NCBI RefSeq assembly: GCF_051020765.1
Contig: NW_027469282.1
Location: 1-64,000 of the forward strand
DNA: 64,000 nucleotides
Origin: Lasioglossum baleicum
Taxonomy: Eukaryota > Arthropoda > Insecta > Hymenoptera > Halictidae
Direction of reading: 5' to 3'
In this document: positions 1-11,850 of the stretch, piece by piece
Numbering within the stretch: the first letter of the stretch is position 1
Layout of the letters: each line of letters starts with the position of its first letter
The notes under the pieces: model-generated
The model's database searches: none
The model's input: only the letters and a program-made list of their open reading frames with translations
What the model was told of the DNA's origin: nothing
Position numbers and translations under genes: made by a program

Positions 1-3000
1 CTCAAATTACGGCTTGTATATTAATGTACAGAGTCAACTCGTTGTAGAACGATACCAATTGGTATAGAGTCAAATCTATCACTGATTGCCGTACATCCGC
101 GAACCTCACCGGCATCACCGAGGGCATAACTTCGTGTTCAGAGAAGGAAGCTAGTCTTCATTTTAGTGACGTCCACCTTAATTTCAGGTATGCATTCGAA
201 GATAGACGGTCAAACCGGTCGAGAACGTTACAACCTTCTTTGGGAATCGAACGGCTAAGTAAATAGCTTCACATATCCCGTGATTCCGAAAGTCAAACCA
301 GATATTCCGGGAGTAAATGCGATGTACAGTATTGGGCATAGACACCTCAATTCACGGTTTGAATATTAAAGCAGGCCGTAAAGCCGTTATACAACATTAA
401 CTATTCGTGTAGGGTTAAATGTCTGAACGAATGCCTTACCCTCCGAAAAAAATGACCCGCTGTAGCGAGAGTATAAAACCGCGTTCAGAAGTACGAACTA
501 GTATACAATGTAGTGGCGGGCACCATAGTTTCACGCATGAATTAGAAGATCGAGCGTCAAACCGATTGTGAACGTTACTAATTGCTATACAGTCAAACGT
601 TTTACAGAATGCCTTACCTTCCGAGAACCTAACCAGCCGTATCGGGAGTATAGCTATCTGTCTAGGGACACACACTAGCATACAATTTTGTGACGGCACC
701 CTAAATACATGTATGAATTAGGATATCGATGGTCAAATTGTTCGACATCGTTACCACCTTCTGTGAGAGACGACAGGCTAAGTCAATAGCTTCACCTATC
801 CAGTGATTCGCAGCGTCAAACCAGGTGTCACTGGAGTGAATCCGCTGAATATTATGCCACTAGACACCTTAATTCTCTGTTTGAATAGTGAAGTAGTGCG
901 TCAAAGCATGTGGGAGCATTGTCAATTAGTATAAAGTCGAACACTTTACCGATGGCCTAACCATCGGAGAAGATAATCCGCCGTTTCGTGAGTATAACAT
1001 CGTGCTCAGAGAATGAAATTAGTGCACATTTTAGTGCGAGGCACCATCAACTCCATTATGAATAAGAAGATCGGCAGTCAAACAGTTGGGGAACGTTATC
1101 ACCTTTCTTGGGAGTCGCACAGATCTAAGTCAATAGCTTCACCTATCCTGTGATACCGAGAGTCACACAAGGTATTCCGGGAGGAAAGCCGCTGATCGTG
1201 TGTCACCGTGTATCGAGGAACAAATTACTATACTTTTAAGTGGCGAGCAGATTAATATCATGGTTGAATTAGAAGATCGGGGGTCAAACCGTTCGGGAGC
1301 GTTACCACCTTCCTTGGAAGCCGAAGGGCTAAGTGAATAGCTCCATCTATGCTGTTATTCCGAGAGTCAAACCAGGAGTTCCGAGAGTAAATCCGCTGAT
1401 CGGCATTAGCATCAGACACCTCAGTTTACGTTTTGAATGTTGAAGTAGAGTGTCAGACTGTTTGAGTGCGTTGCCAATTTGTATAAGGACAAACGTCTCC
1501 CCGAAGACTTTACCCTCCGCGATCATCACCGGCATCATCGAGAGTATAAGTTCGTGCTCAAAGAAAAAAATTAGTATTCATTTCAGTGACATGCACCTTA
1601 GCTTTGTGTATGATTTAGAAGACCGAGTGTCAAACCGTACGAGAATGTTACCACCTTCTTTGAGTGTCGAACCGCTAAATAAATAGCTTCATCTATCCTC
1701 TAATTCGCAGAGTAGGTAACCAGCTACTAAACCCACTGTGCAGTACTGGCATTAGGCACGCTTTTTCTCGGTATGAATATTAAGGTAGAGTGCCAGACAG
1801 TAGGTGAACATTACGAATTGGAATGTGGTCAATCTTCATACGGAAACCCCTACCGTCCGTGAATATAACCCTCTGTATCGAGTGTATAACTTCGTGTTTC
1901 AAGAAGCAAATTAGTATTCATTTTTTGACGGGCAACCTAACATCATGTATGAATACGATGAGCGATATTTAAACCGTTCGAGAACATTACCAACATATCT
2001 GTGAGTCGAACAGTTAAATCAATAGCTTCGCGCATCCTGCTATTCCTTTAGGCAAACCAGAAATACCGGTCGTCAATCCGCTGAACACTGTTGGTAATGG
2101 ACACCTTAACACGCGGTTTGAACATTAATTTACAGCGTGAAACCGTTTGAGAACTTTACCAGATGGTATAAAGTCAAACTTTCAACCGAAGGCCTTACCT
2201 TCCAAGATGTTATCCCGCTGTATCGAAAGTACAACTTCGTGTTCGGAGACGAAAATTCGTATGCATTTTAGTGACGGGCACCTTAACTTCATCTAACAAT
2301 TAGAAGATCGAGTGTCAAACCGTTCGAGAACGTTAGCACATTCTATTAGAAACAAATGGCTAGATCAATAGCTTCACCTATCCTGTTATGTAGAGCGTCA
2401 AACAAGGAGTTCCGCGATTAAATCCACTGAACGGTATTGGCAACAGGTACCTTAAATCACGGCATGAATATTATAGTCGACAGTCAAACCGTCGGCAGAC
2501 ATTACAAATTGGTATAAAGCCGTTCTTTTTACCCATTACATTATCTTCCGAGAAGCCAACTTGTAGTTGCAATTCTCTTTCATCGGGTTCACAGAAACAA
2601 ATTGCTAGACATTTTGGTAGACGGATACTTTATTTTCATATCGGAATAGGAAGGTTGCGGGTGAATCAGTGCGCGAACATTGCCCCCTCGTTTGAGGATC
2701 GAGCAGTTACTTCAATAGCTTCACCTATCCTGAGATTCCGAGAGACAAACCAGGTTTTCCGGAACCAAATCTGCTGAACAGTATTAGCAAAAGACAACAT
2801 AATTCACTGTTTGAAAATTATAGTAGAGCGTCAATCCGTTTGAAAACGTTAGCAGTTGGTATAGAGTCACATGCTTTACTGAACACCTTACCATATGAAT
2901 GCCGAACACTCTGTACCGAGAGTAAATCTTCGTGTTAAAAGAAGCAAATTAGAATTCATTCTAGTGTTCGGCACCATATTTTCATATATGAATATCAATA

Positions 3001-3901
3001 TCGAGAGTCCAACTGTTCGAGAACGTACCACCCTCTTTGTCGGTCGAATGGCTAAGTCAGTAGCTTCACTTATCCTGTGATTCCGAGAGTCAAACCATGT
3101 GCTGCAGTAGTAATTAAGCAGAACAGTACAGGCAATAGACACCTTAGTTCACGGCATGAACAGTAAAGCTGAAAGCCAATCCGTCGGTGAACCATAGCAA
3201 TTGGAACAAAATCATTCTTATTAACCTATTCCTTACATATCGAGAACACAAGCCGTCGTAGCAATAGTTTTGCTTCCTGTTCACAGAAACGTATTAGTAG
3301 ACATATTAGCAGACGAACACCTTATTTTCATGAAGGAGTAGAATATTCGGGGATCAAGCGTTTCGTGAACGATCCCTCCTTCGTTTTTAGTCGAACGGCT
3401 GTGAAAATGGCTTCGCACATACTGTGATTCCGAGAGTCAAACCAAGTACCACGGGATTAAGTACACTGTACAGTAATGGCAATAGGCACACCGAGAAGCT
3501 AACCTGCCGTATCGGGAGTACAACATCGTTCTGAGAGACACATTTGCATACATTTTAGTGATGGGCACCATAGTGTCATCTATGAATTACAAAATCAAGG
3601 GATAATCCTTTCGAGGACGTTGCCAACATCCTTGAGATTCGAACAGTTAAGTCAATAGCTTTACATATCCTGTGGTTCCGAGATTAAAACCAGGCACTCC
3701 GGGATTAAGTTCGCTGAAAAAGTATTGGCAATAGACATATTAATTCACGGTTCGAATATTAAAGTCGCACGTCAATTCTTTGTAGAACGTTACCTATTCG
3801 TATGGCGTCAACCTTTTTACCGAAGGACATACGTTCCGAGAAGCCCAACCCGCTGCAACAAATGTCTTGCTCAGTGGTTAAGGAAGCAAATTTGTAGCAT
3901 T
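1..3901 (+). repeat. Satellite A array, forward block 1
   Basis: Head-to-tail copies of the ~345-bp satellite A monomer. Forward orientation is defined here by the anchor TATCCTGTGATTCCGAGAG following the motif AGTCAATAGCTTCAC. The CTTCAC anchor falls near 267, 790, 1137, 1341, 1687, 2026, 2372, 2719, 3064, 3411 and 3659. Most steps are therefore 339-347 bp. The 523-bp step (267 to 790) holds an extra half unit, and the ~204-bp (1137 to 1341) and ~248-bp (3411 to 3659) steps are partial deletions. Copies are well diverged by eye, so this is not a freshly homogenised array. Short open frames here are chance and no gene is supported. The block continues off the left edge of the window. Confidence 0.93.
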
Positions 3902-3910
3902 TACACCAGA
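3895..3910. other. Inversion junction type 2, copy 1
   Basis: Forward GCAAATTTGTAGCATTTAC passes into reverse-oriented ACACCAGAAATACATGGC. The shared ATTTA suggests microhomology at the join. The copy near 43418 has the same join and shared flanks. Confidence 0.75.
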
Positions 3911-4380
3911 AATACATGGCTTGGCTCTTAGAATATTAAAATAGGTCAAGCTATGGACATAGCCGTTCGCCTCTCAAAGAAAGTGGTTGTGTTCTCGAAA
4001 GGTGTGACCCTTGATATTCTAAATAGTACATGAAATTTTGTTGCCTCTCACTAAAATTCATTCCAACTTGCTTCTCTGAACACGAAGCCACACTCTCTAT
4101 ACAACTGGATAGCTTCTAGGAAGGTGAGGCCTTCGGTAAAACATTTGATATTACACCAATGGGTAACGACCTCAAATGGTTTTGCGCTCTACTTGAGCAT
4201 TCAAACCGTGAATTGGGATGTAAAATGCCAATAATCGTCAGGCCATTTACTTCCCGAATACCTAGTTTGACTCCCGGAATCTCGGGATAGGCTGAAGCTA
4301 TTCACTTAGCCGTTCGATTTTAAGGAATGTGGTAACGATTTCGAAAGATTTGTCACTCGATCGTGTAATTCATACATGGA
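3902..4380 (-). repeat. Satellite A, short reverse block
   Basis: About 480 bp of satellite A in reverse orientation, recognised by reverse-complement landmarks such as TAGCCGTTCGCCTCTCAAAG near 3960 and TGAACACGAAGC near 4077. It enters from forward satellite through the junction near 3901, which has a second copy near 43418. It leaves by an apparently unique junction near 4380, where ATTCATACATGGA runs directly into forward GTCAAACCG-type sequence. At about 1.4 monomers it is the shortest inverted segment in the window. Confidence 0.85.
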
Positions 4381-5003
4381 GTCAAACCGCCGGACAACAT
4401 TATTAATTAAAATAAAGTAATTCATTTAACCAACACCATACCATCCGTGGAACTATCCCGCTGCAGCGAGAGTCTATATTGGTTTTCGCGGAAACGAATG
4501 AGTAGACATTTCTGCAGACGCACCCCATAGTTTCACGTATGAATAGCAAAACCGAGAGTCAAGCTGTTCGAGAACGTTATCATCTTGCTTTGGAGTCATA
4601 CTGCTAAGTCAATAGCTTCACAGACCTTCTTATTAACCAGGAATTCCGACAGTCTATCCGCTGTATAGTATTAGCAATAGTCACCTTAATTCACAATATA
4701 AATAGTACAGTGCTGAATCATACCGTTGTAAAGCATTACCTACTGGTGTAGAGTCAAACATTTTACAGATGGCCTTACCTTCCATGAAGCTGACCAGCTC
4801 TATAGAGGGTGTGGATTCGTATTCGGAGAAGCAAGTTAGTATGAATTTTAGTGACAGGCACCATAATTTCATGTATTACTTATTAGATCAAGGGTCAAAC
4901 CGTTCGAGAACGTTACCACTTTCTTTCAGAGACGAACGGCTATGTCCGTAGCTTGACGTATTCAAATATGCTAAGGGTCAAACCATGTATTCCCGGAGTA
5001 AAT
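4381..5003 (+). repeat. Satellite A, short forward block
   Basis: Under two forward monomers between two strand switches. The second monomer carries diagnostic variants: TATAGAGGGTGTGGATTCG, GAAGCAAGTTAGTATG, TGTATTACTTATTAGATC and TAGCTTGACGTATTC. Close relatives of these sit before the same type of junction near 34913 and 53764, and more loosely near 18238. This marks the block as one copy of a duplicated junction-bearing segment rather than ordinary array. Confidence 0.87.
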
Positions 5004-5010
5004 GTTACTA
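4997..5010. other. Inversion junction type 1, copy 1
   Basis: Forward CCCGGAGTAAATGT is joined to reverse TTACTAATTTGC. The same join lies at about 18238, 34913 and 53764. Confidence 0.82.
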
Positions 5011-6944
5011 ATTTGCTACCTTGAACACTGAGCACGACACTTGCTGCAGTGGTTTGGGCTTCTCGGAAGGTATGGCCCGCGGTAAAAAGTTTGACTCTAA
5101 ATTAAAAGAAAAAGCTCTATAACCGTCGGACGCTCTTCCTTCATATTCATACCGTTAAATAAGCTGTCTATTGCCAATATTGTCCTGAAAATGTGCTCCT
5201 GGAATACCTGGTTTTACTTTCCGAATCACAGCATCGCAGATGCCATTGGCAAAGGTCTCAACGGTTTGACCCGAGACCTTCTAATTCATGCACGGAACAA
5301 TGGTGCGCGACTATATTAAGTATACTAATGTGCTTCTCTGGTCACGATGTAATACTCTCGATGCAGCGGGTGAAGTTCGCGGAAGGTGAGGCCTTCGGTA
5401 AAACGTTTGACTTTACGCTAATTGGTGACGATATAAAACGGTTGGACGCTTTAATATTCATACCGTGAATTAAGATGTCTATTGCCAATACTGTTCAGCG
5501 GCCTTAGTTCAGGAATACCTGGTTTGACTCTACCAACCACAGGATAGGTGAAGCCATTGGCGTAGCGGTTGGTATCTAACAGAAGGTGGCAACATTCCCG
5601 AGCTGTTTGACGCACGATCTTCTAATACATACATGAAGTTAATGTGCCCGTCACTGAAATTAATACTAATTTCCTTCTCAGAACCCGAAGTTATAGTATC
5701 GATGGAGCCGCTATGATTCGCGGAAGTAAATGCCTCCGGTAAACGATTGACTTTGTACAAATCTGTATCGTTCTCAAACGGCTTGACACCCTACTTTAAT
5801 ATTCATGCCGTGAATTAAGGTGTTTTTTGCTAATACAGTTCAGCAGATATACTCACTGGATACCTGGCCCGACTGTCGGAATCACTGGATAGGTAAAGCC
5901 ATTCACATCGCCGTTAGTGTCTGAAAATCGTGGTGTCGTTCTCCAACGGTTTTGCTGTCGATTTTTACATTTATTCATGAAAATGTGGTGGCCGTCTGCG
6001 AATATGTGAACTAATTTGTTTCCGCGAACAATAAGCAAGACACTCGATACGGCGCGATCTGTTTTCGGAAGGTAAGGAAATGGGTAGAAATAATGACTTT
6101 TATACTAATTGATATCGTTCTCAAACGGCTTGACGCTCCGTCTTAATTCCCATGCCGTGAATTATGGCGTCGGTTGACTACAGTGTTCATTAAATTTACT
6201 CGCGGAATACCTGGTTTGGCTCCCGGAATCACAGTATAGGTGATGCTATTGACTTAGCCTTTCGCCTCTTATAGAAGGTGTGCAACGTTCTCGAGCGTAT
6301 TGACTCTCGAACTTCTACTTCAGACATGAATTTAATGGTAACGTCACTAAGATGTATATTAACTTGCATCCTTCAGCACGATGTTATACTCACGATACAG
6401 CGGATTTGGTCCTCGGAAGGTAAGGCCTTCGGTAAAACGTTTGACCCCTATACGTATATGTAACGTTCAACAACTTCTTGACATTGCACTTTAATATTCA
6501 TACCGTGAATTTAGGTGTGTTTTGTCCATCCTGTTCAGCGCATTTGCTCCTGGGATACCTCGCTTTAAATACGGAACCACAGGATAGGTGATGCTATGGA
6601 CGTAACTGTACGTCCCTCATAGCAGGTGGTAACGATCTCGAACAGCTTCTGTCTCGATTTTGCGGTTCATACACGAAAATATGGTGTCCGTCTGCTCAAA
6701 TGTCTAATAATTTGATTTCACTATCACTATGCAAGACACTCCCTACAGAGGGTTATGCTTCTCGTAAAGTAATGCCCTCGGTAAAATCTTCGTCCTTATA
6801 CAAATTGGTAACGGACTAAAACAGCTTGGCGAACAACTTTAATATCAACCCGTGATTTAAGGTGTCCATTGCTAATACTGTACAGAGGATTGACTGCCCG
6901 AATACCTGCTTATACTCATGCTATCACAGGATAGATGAAGTTAT
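5004..6944 (-). repeat. Satellite A, reverse block up to the left A/B border
   Basis: Reverse-oriented satellite A monomers with landmarks such as CACAGGATAGGTGAAGC near 5540. The monomer around 5530-5760 has unusual variants (CGGTTGGTATC, CAGAACCCGAAG, TCGATGGAGCC, GGAAGTAAATGCCTCCGG) that also occur at 42620-42855 in the opposite orientation and, in part, at 48370-48500. The block ends near 6944, where ATCACAGGATAGATGAAG is followed without a spacer by satellite B sequence (GAGGTCTTGTAGTTG). Confidence 0.9.
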
Positions 6945-9900
6945 ATCGAGGTCTTGTAGTTGTACACGGCAGCTCGAAGCGGCATTACTGTGTGGCTTCA
7001 GTCAATTCCTTATCCTTGATTTTGTACCATATGCATTCTGTCACAGTTTTCTATTTATATATAGATACTGCAATTTACTGTTGTTATATTTTCGTTCTTC
7101 TTCGAAATTTTCAATTTTCATATAAGGAAATTGTATTTCTTAGTAAATGTGCCTTTGAAATTAGTTTAGTGTACGTTTATGACATTATGTGGTTAAAAAT
7201 ATTGTTATTTTATATGATTGTGTGTGTAAGTACCTACGCTGTCGGAGCGACACGGCTGGAGTGATCCTGTATTTGCGACCGGTCGATCAGAGTCACACTG
7301 TTGTATGAGCTTCGTTAATTTGATTAACCGCGATATTGTACTGCAAGCATTCCATTTCGGATATATATTTATTTCGGCAATCTGTAATTAACAGTTACAA
7401 CATTTTCGATTTTTCTCATAATTACCAGTTTTTAATATATAAAAATGTAGTTCTTAGGAAAAGTGTCATTGGAATTAGTACATTGTACTTTATGGCAATA
7501 TTTTCTCAAACTTACTGTTATTTTATGCAAATGTCTATAATTCGTATCTACGCTTCCCGAGCGACAAGACAGGAGTGGTCTTGCAGTTGAATTTGGTATA
7601 TCGGAGCGGCACTGTGGATAGTCATGGTTAATTCCTTCATCCTTCATTTTGTACCGTATGCATTTCTTCGCAGTCTACCACCATGTTATGCATATTGCAA
7701 TTGACTGTAACGACACATTCGATTTTTCTCATAATTTCCAGTTTTTAATTTCAAAAAACGTATTTCTTAGTAAAAGTGTCTTTGGAATTAGTTGAGCATA
7801 CGTTTATGACATTATTTTGGTAAACTTACTGCTGTCTTACACGATTGTCTGTATACGTACCTACGCTTCCTGTGCGACACGACTGGAGTGGTGTTGCAGT
7901 TGCGAAGGGCAGATCGTCGCGGCATACTGGAAGACCCTCGTTTATTTCTTTAAACTTGATTATGTACCGTTGACATTTTCCCCAGTTTTCCAATTTCTTA
8001 TACATACTGTAATTTACAGTAATGATATATCCCATTTTTTTTCAAAACTTCAAACTTTTTGTTTTAATAATTGCCTTTTTTAGGGCAAGTGCCATTGAAT
8101 TAGTAGAATGATTGTTTATGACAATATTTTGGTACGTTGATTGTTGTTCTATAGGATTGTCTCTATACGCACATACGCTTCCTGTACGACACGGCTGGAA
8201 TTATGTTGCAGTTGCGATCGCATGATCGGAGCGACGCTGCTATACCGTCTTTATTAATTTCTGTAAACCCTATATTGTATCGTTTATATTCTTTCGCAGT
8301 TTTAAATTTATATCTATATACTGTAACTTACTGTTTGGATATTCTCAATTTTTTTTTCTTTAATTTTCGATTTCTGGTTGAGAAAAATTGGATTTCTTAA
8401 TAAAAGTGTCATTGGAATTATTTGTGTGTACGTTTATGACAATATTTTATTAAGTTCTTGGGTATTTTATAGGATTGACTCTATACGTATCTGCTTTGCC
8501 AGAGCGGCAAGGGCTTGTGGGCCTGAAGTAACGTTCATTTGATCGGTGCGTCACTGCTGTATGGCCTTTGTATATATTTTTAACCTCAATATTGTACAGT
8601 ATTAATTCTTTCGTAGTCATGTATTAAATGTCATATGCTGTCAATCACTGTTATAGTATGTTCGCTTTGGCATAATTATAAATTTCAGTTTAGGGATTTG
8701 CAATTCCTAGTGAACGTGTCTTTGAAAATAGTTGTGTGTACATATATGACAATTTTCTGACAAGGTTGTTGATACATTGTATGATTGTCTATATGCATCC
8801 GGTGCGACATAGCTGGATTGGTTTTGTAGTTGTGTTCGCTAGTTCGGAGCGACAGTGCCGTTAGGTCTTTGTTAATTTCTTTGACCTTGATATTGTACCG
8901 TTTGCATTCCTTCTCTGTTTCCTGTTGACGTGTACATACCGTAATTTTCTGTTGCGATATTTCAGATTTTTTTCAAAATTTCAAATTTTCAATTTCAGAA
9001 ATTGTATCCTACATGAAAAGTGCCTTTGGAATTAGTTGATCATACGCTTGTGACAGTATTTTGATGTATTCCTTGTTATTTTATATGATTGTCTCCATAT
9101 GTACCTTGGCTGCCGGCACGACACGACTGGAGTCGTTTTGCAGTTGCTTTAAATTGACGGGAACGACACTACTCAATGGTCGTCGGAAATTTCTGTTGCC
9201 TTGATATTGTACCGTACACATTTTTTCTCAGTTTTCAATCTACTAATACATACTGTAATTTAATATTACGATTTCTTCGAAATATTTCAAAATTCTCACT
9301 TTTTATTTTGAAAAATTGTATTTCCTTGTAAAAGTTCCATTCGAATTGGTTGAGCATACGTTTATTACAGTATTTTTCCAAGCTTGTTGTCATTTTATAC
9401 TATTGTCTGTATTCGTACCAGTCCAGCTGGAGCAAGACGACTGTCGAGGTCTTGTAGTTATACGCGGCAGCTCGAAGAGGCATTACTGTATTGTTTCAGT
9501 TATTTCCTGGACCTTGATTTTGTACTATATGCGTTCTGCCCTAGTTTTCTATTAATTTATAGACACTGTAACTTACTGTTGTGTTATTTTCGTTGTTCGT
9601 CGAAATTGTCAATTTTCATGTAAGGAAATTGTATTTCTTAGGAAATGTACCTTGGAAATTAGTTGAGTGTACGTTTACGACATCTTCTTGTTATTAATAT
9701 TGTTATTATATACGATTGTCTATACACGTGTCTACGCATCCAGAGCGACACAGTTGGCGTGGTTTTGTAGTTTCGTTCAACAGATCAGGGCGACACTGTT
9801 GGATGGTCCCCGTTAATCTCTCGACCATGTCTTCGTGCCGTATGCACTTTATCCCAGCCTTCCATTTATTAAGACACACTGTAATTTACTGCCTTGATAT

Positions 9901-11842
9901 TTACGATTTTTTTCGAAATGTCAATTTTGATTTAAAAGAAAATTGAAATTCCTAATAAAAGTGTTCTTGGAATTAGGCGAGTTTAAGCTTATGACAATAC
10001 GTTGTTTAGCTTGTAGTTATTTTATATGATTGTCTGTATTCATACCTACGATTCGGAGCTTCAGGGCTGTGGTGTACTTGTAGTTACGTACGGTATTTCG
10101 GAGCGACACTACTGCATGGCCATTGTTAATTTCTTTTGCCTTGGTTTTGTACGGTATGCATTTTCCCCCTGGTATTATCTTTTTATGCAAGCTGTAGTTT
10201 GCACTTATGATATTTTCGATTGCTGTCAAAATTTTCAATTTTTAGTTCAAAAAAATTTCCTTTCTTAGGAAAAGTGTGTTTGGAATTAGTTAAGTGCACG
10301 CATACGATAATATTTCAATAAACTGATTCTTACTTCATATGATTGCCTGTATACGTACCAGTCCATTCGGAGCGGCACGACTGGCGTGGTCTTGCAGTTG
10401 CGTTCGGTAGAGCGGAGCGACAATATCCTATGAACATTGTTAGTTTCTTGATCTCTAACATTCTAACGTAAGAATTCATTTGCAGTTTTCTATTTATATC
10501 GACATGCTGTAATTTACTGATACGGTATTTTCGATTTTTCAAAATTATTTATTTCAATTTTTTGAAAATTTTATTCCATATTAAAAGTGACTTTGGAATT
10601 TGTTGACGGTACGTTTATGACATTATTCGGTTAAACCAATTGTTAATTTATACGATTGTCTGTAGACGTAACTACGCTTCCGGGACAACACGGCTGGACT
10701 CATCTTGTAGTTGCGTTCACTAGATCGCAGCGACACTGCTCTGTGGACTATGTTCATTTTTTTTAACCTTGATATTGTACCAATTGCATTCTTTCGCCAT
10801 TTTCAACTTATTAGTACATACAGTAATTTACTGTTCTGATTCTTTCGATATTTTCAAAATTCCCTATTTCTAATATCAATCATTGTACACTTTATGAATG
10901 GTGCCTATGGAATTTGATGAGTCTACGCTTATGACAATATATCGTTCATTTGTTAGTTATTATATATGATTGTCTCCATATGTAGCTACGCTGCCGGAGC
11001 GACAGCACTGTATTCGTCTTGTTGCTGCATTCGCTAGGTCGTAGCGACAAATGCTGTATGGTCTACGTTAAATTCTTTAACCGTAATAAAGTACCGTATG
11101 CGTTCCTTCGCATTCTTCCATTTATTTACATATACTGTAATTTACTGTTTTAATACTCACGAATTTTTTCAAAAATTCCCAATTTTTAATATCAGTCATT
11201 GTACATTTTATGAAAAGTGTTTTCGGAATCAGTTGAGTGTACGTTTATGTCATCAGTTTTTTATGTATGATATTATTTAAAACGATCTTGCATGTACGTA
11301 CCTACGCTTCCGGAGCGACACGGGTGGAGTTCCCTTGCAGTTGCGTTCGGAATATCGGAGCGACAGTGCTGTATGGGCTTTGATAATTTCTTTGACCTTG
11401 ATATTGTACCGTGTGCATTATTTCTCTGTATTCCGTCCATGCCTACATAGTAGTTTACTGTTATGTAAATATTCTTTTCTAAATTTTCAATTTTTGGTTT
11501 AAAAAATTGTATTTATAAGTGAAAGTGTCTTGGGAATTAGTCGAGTGTACGTTTATGCCAATATTATGATGAAACATACTTTTATTTCACATAATTGTCT
11601 TTGTACGTACATACGACTCCGGCGCGACGCGCCTGTTATGGTCTTGCAGGTGCGTTCGGCATATCAGACCGACACTACGGTATTATCTTCGTTAATTTCT
11701 CTAACCTTGATATTGTGCCGAATGCAATCCTTCGATATTCACTATTTATTACAACATTCTGTGATCTACTGTTATGATATTTCCGATTTTATTCAAACCC
11801 TCCAATCTGTTATTTCAGAAATTGTATCTTCTAGGAGAAGTG
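6945..11842 (+). repeat. Satellite B array, forward block
   Basis: About 15-16 head-to-tail copies of a second satellite unrelated to A. The landmark TTGCAGTTGCGTTCGG (and variants) recurs near 6953, 7270, 7580, 7894, 8206, 8825, 9140 and 9452, a step of about 312 bp. Each unit holds a GC-richer head (CGGAGCGACAC repeated twice, CCTACGCTTCCGG) and an AT-rich body (TTTACTGTTATGATATTTTC, TTTCAATTTTTAATTTAAAA, AAATTGTATTTCTTAGTAAA, GTACGTTTATGACAATATTT). The first monomer (6945-7190) and one at 9447-9685 belong to the same variant class. No coding capacity is supported. Confidence 0.93.
7894..8205 (+). repeat. Representative satellite B monomer
   Basis: One 312-bp unit counted from one TTGCAGTTGCGA landmark to the next. 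Order of parts: B head with CAGATCG; TGTACCGTTGACATTTTC; TATACATACTGTAATTTACAG; AT-rich tract with T-runs and A-runs; GTGCCATTGAATTAG; TTTATGACAATATTTTGGT; TAGGATTGTCTCTATACGC; CTTCCTGTACGACACGGCTGG. Many units contain a hairpin-prone core of the type CAATTTTT-n-AAAAATTG, clear near 11489-11510. It is given as a reference copy and has no predicted function. Confidence 0.85.
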
Positions 11843-11850
11843 AAAATATC
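11835..11850. other. Satellite B head-to-head junction
   Basis: Forward CTTCTAGGAGAAGTG is followed at once by reverse AAAATATCACAGCAG. The nearest paired arms are TACTGTTATGATATTT (11767-11782) and AAATATCACAGCAGTA (11844-11859), 61 bp apart. Confidence 0.8.

Noticed and set aside
1..6944. Many open frames of 60-120 codons throughout the satellite
   Set aside because: They repeat with the ~345-bp unit, lie on both strands at the same places, and are broken at different points in neighbouring copies. No start context, domain or codon pattern supports a gene.
6953..7000. CENP-B-box-like sequence in satellite B heads (GTTCGGTAGATCGGAGC in the consensus)
   Set aside because: The TTCG start and central A fit, but the CGGG block is shifted by one base and not intact. 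Satellite A also has no match, so the resemblance is too weak to call.
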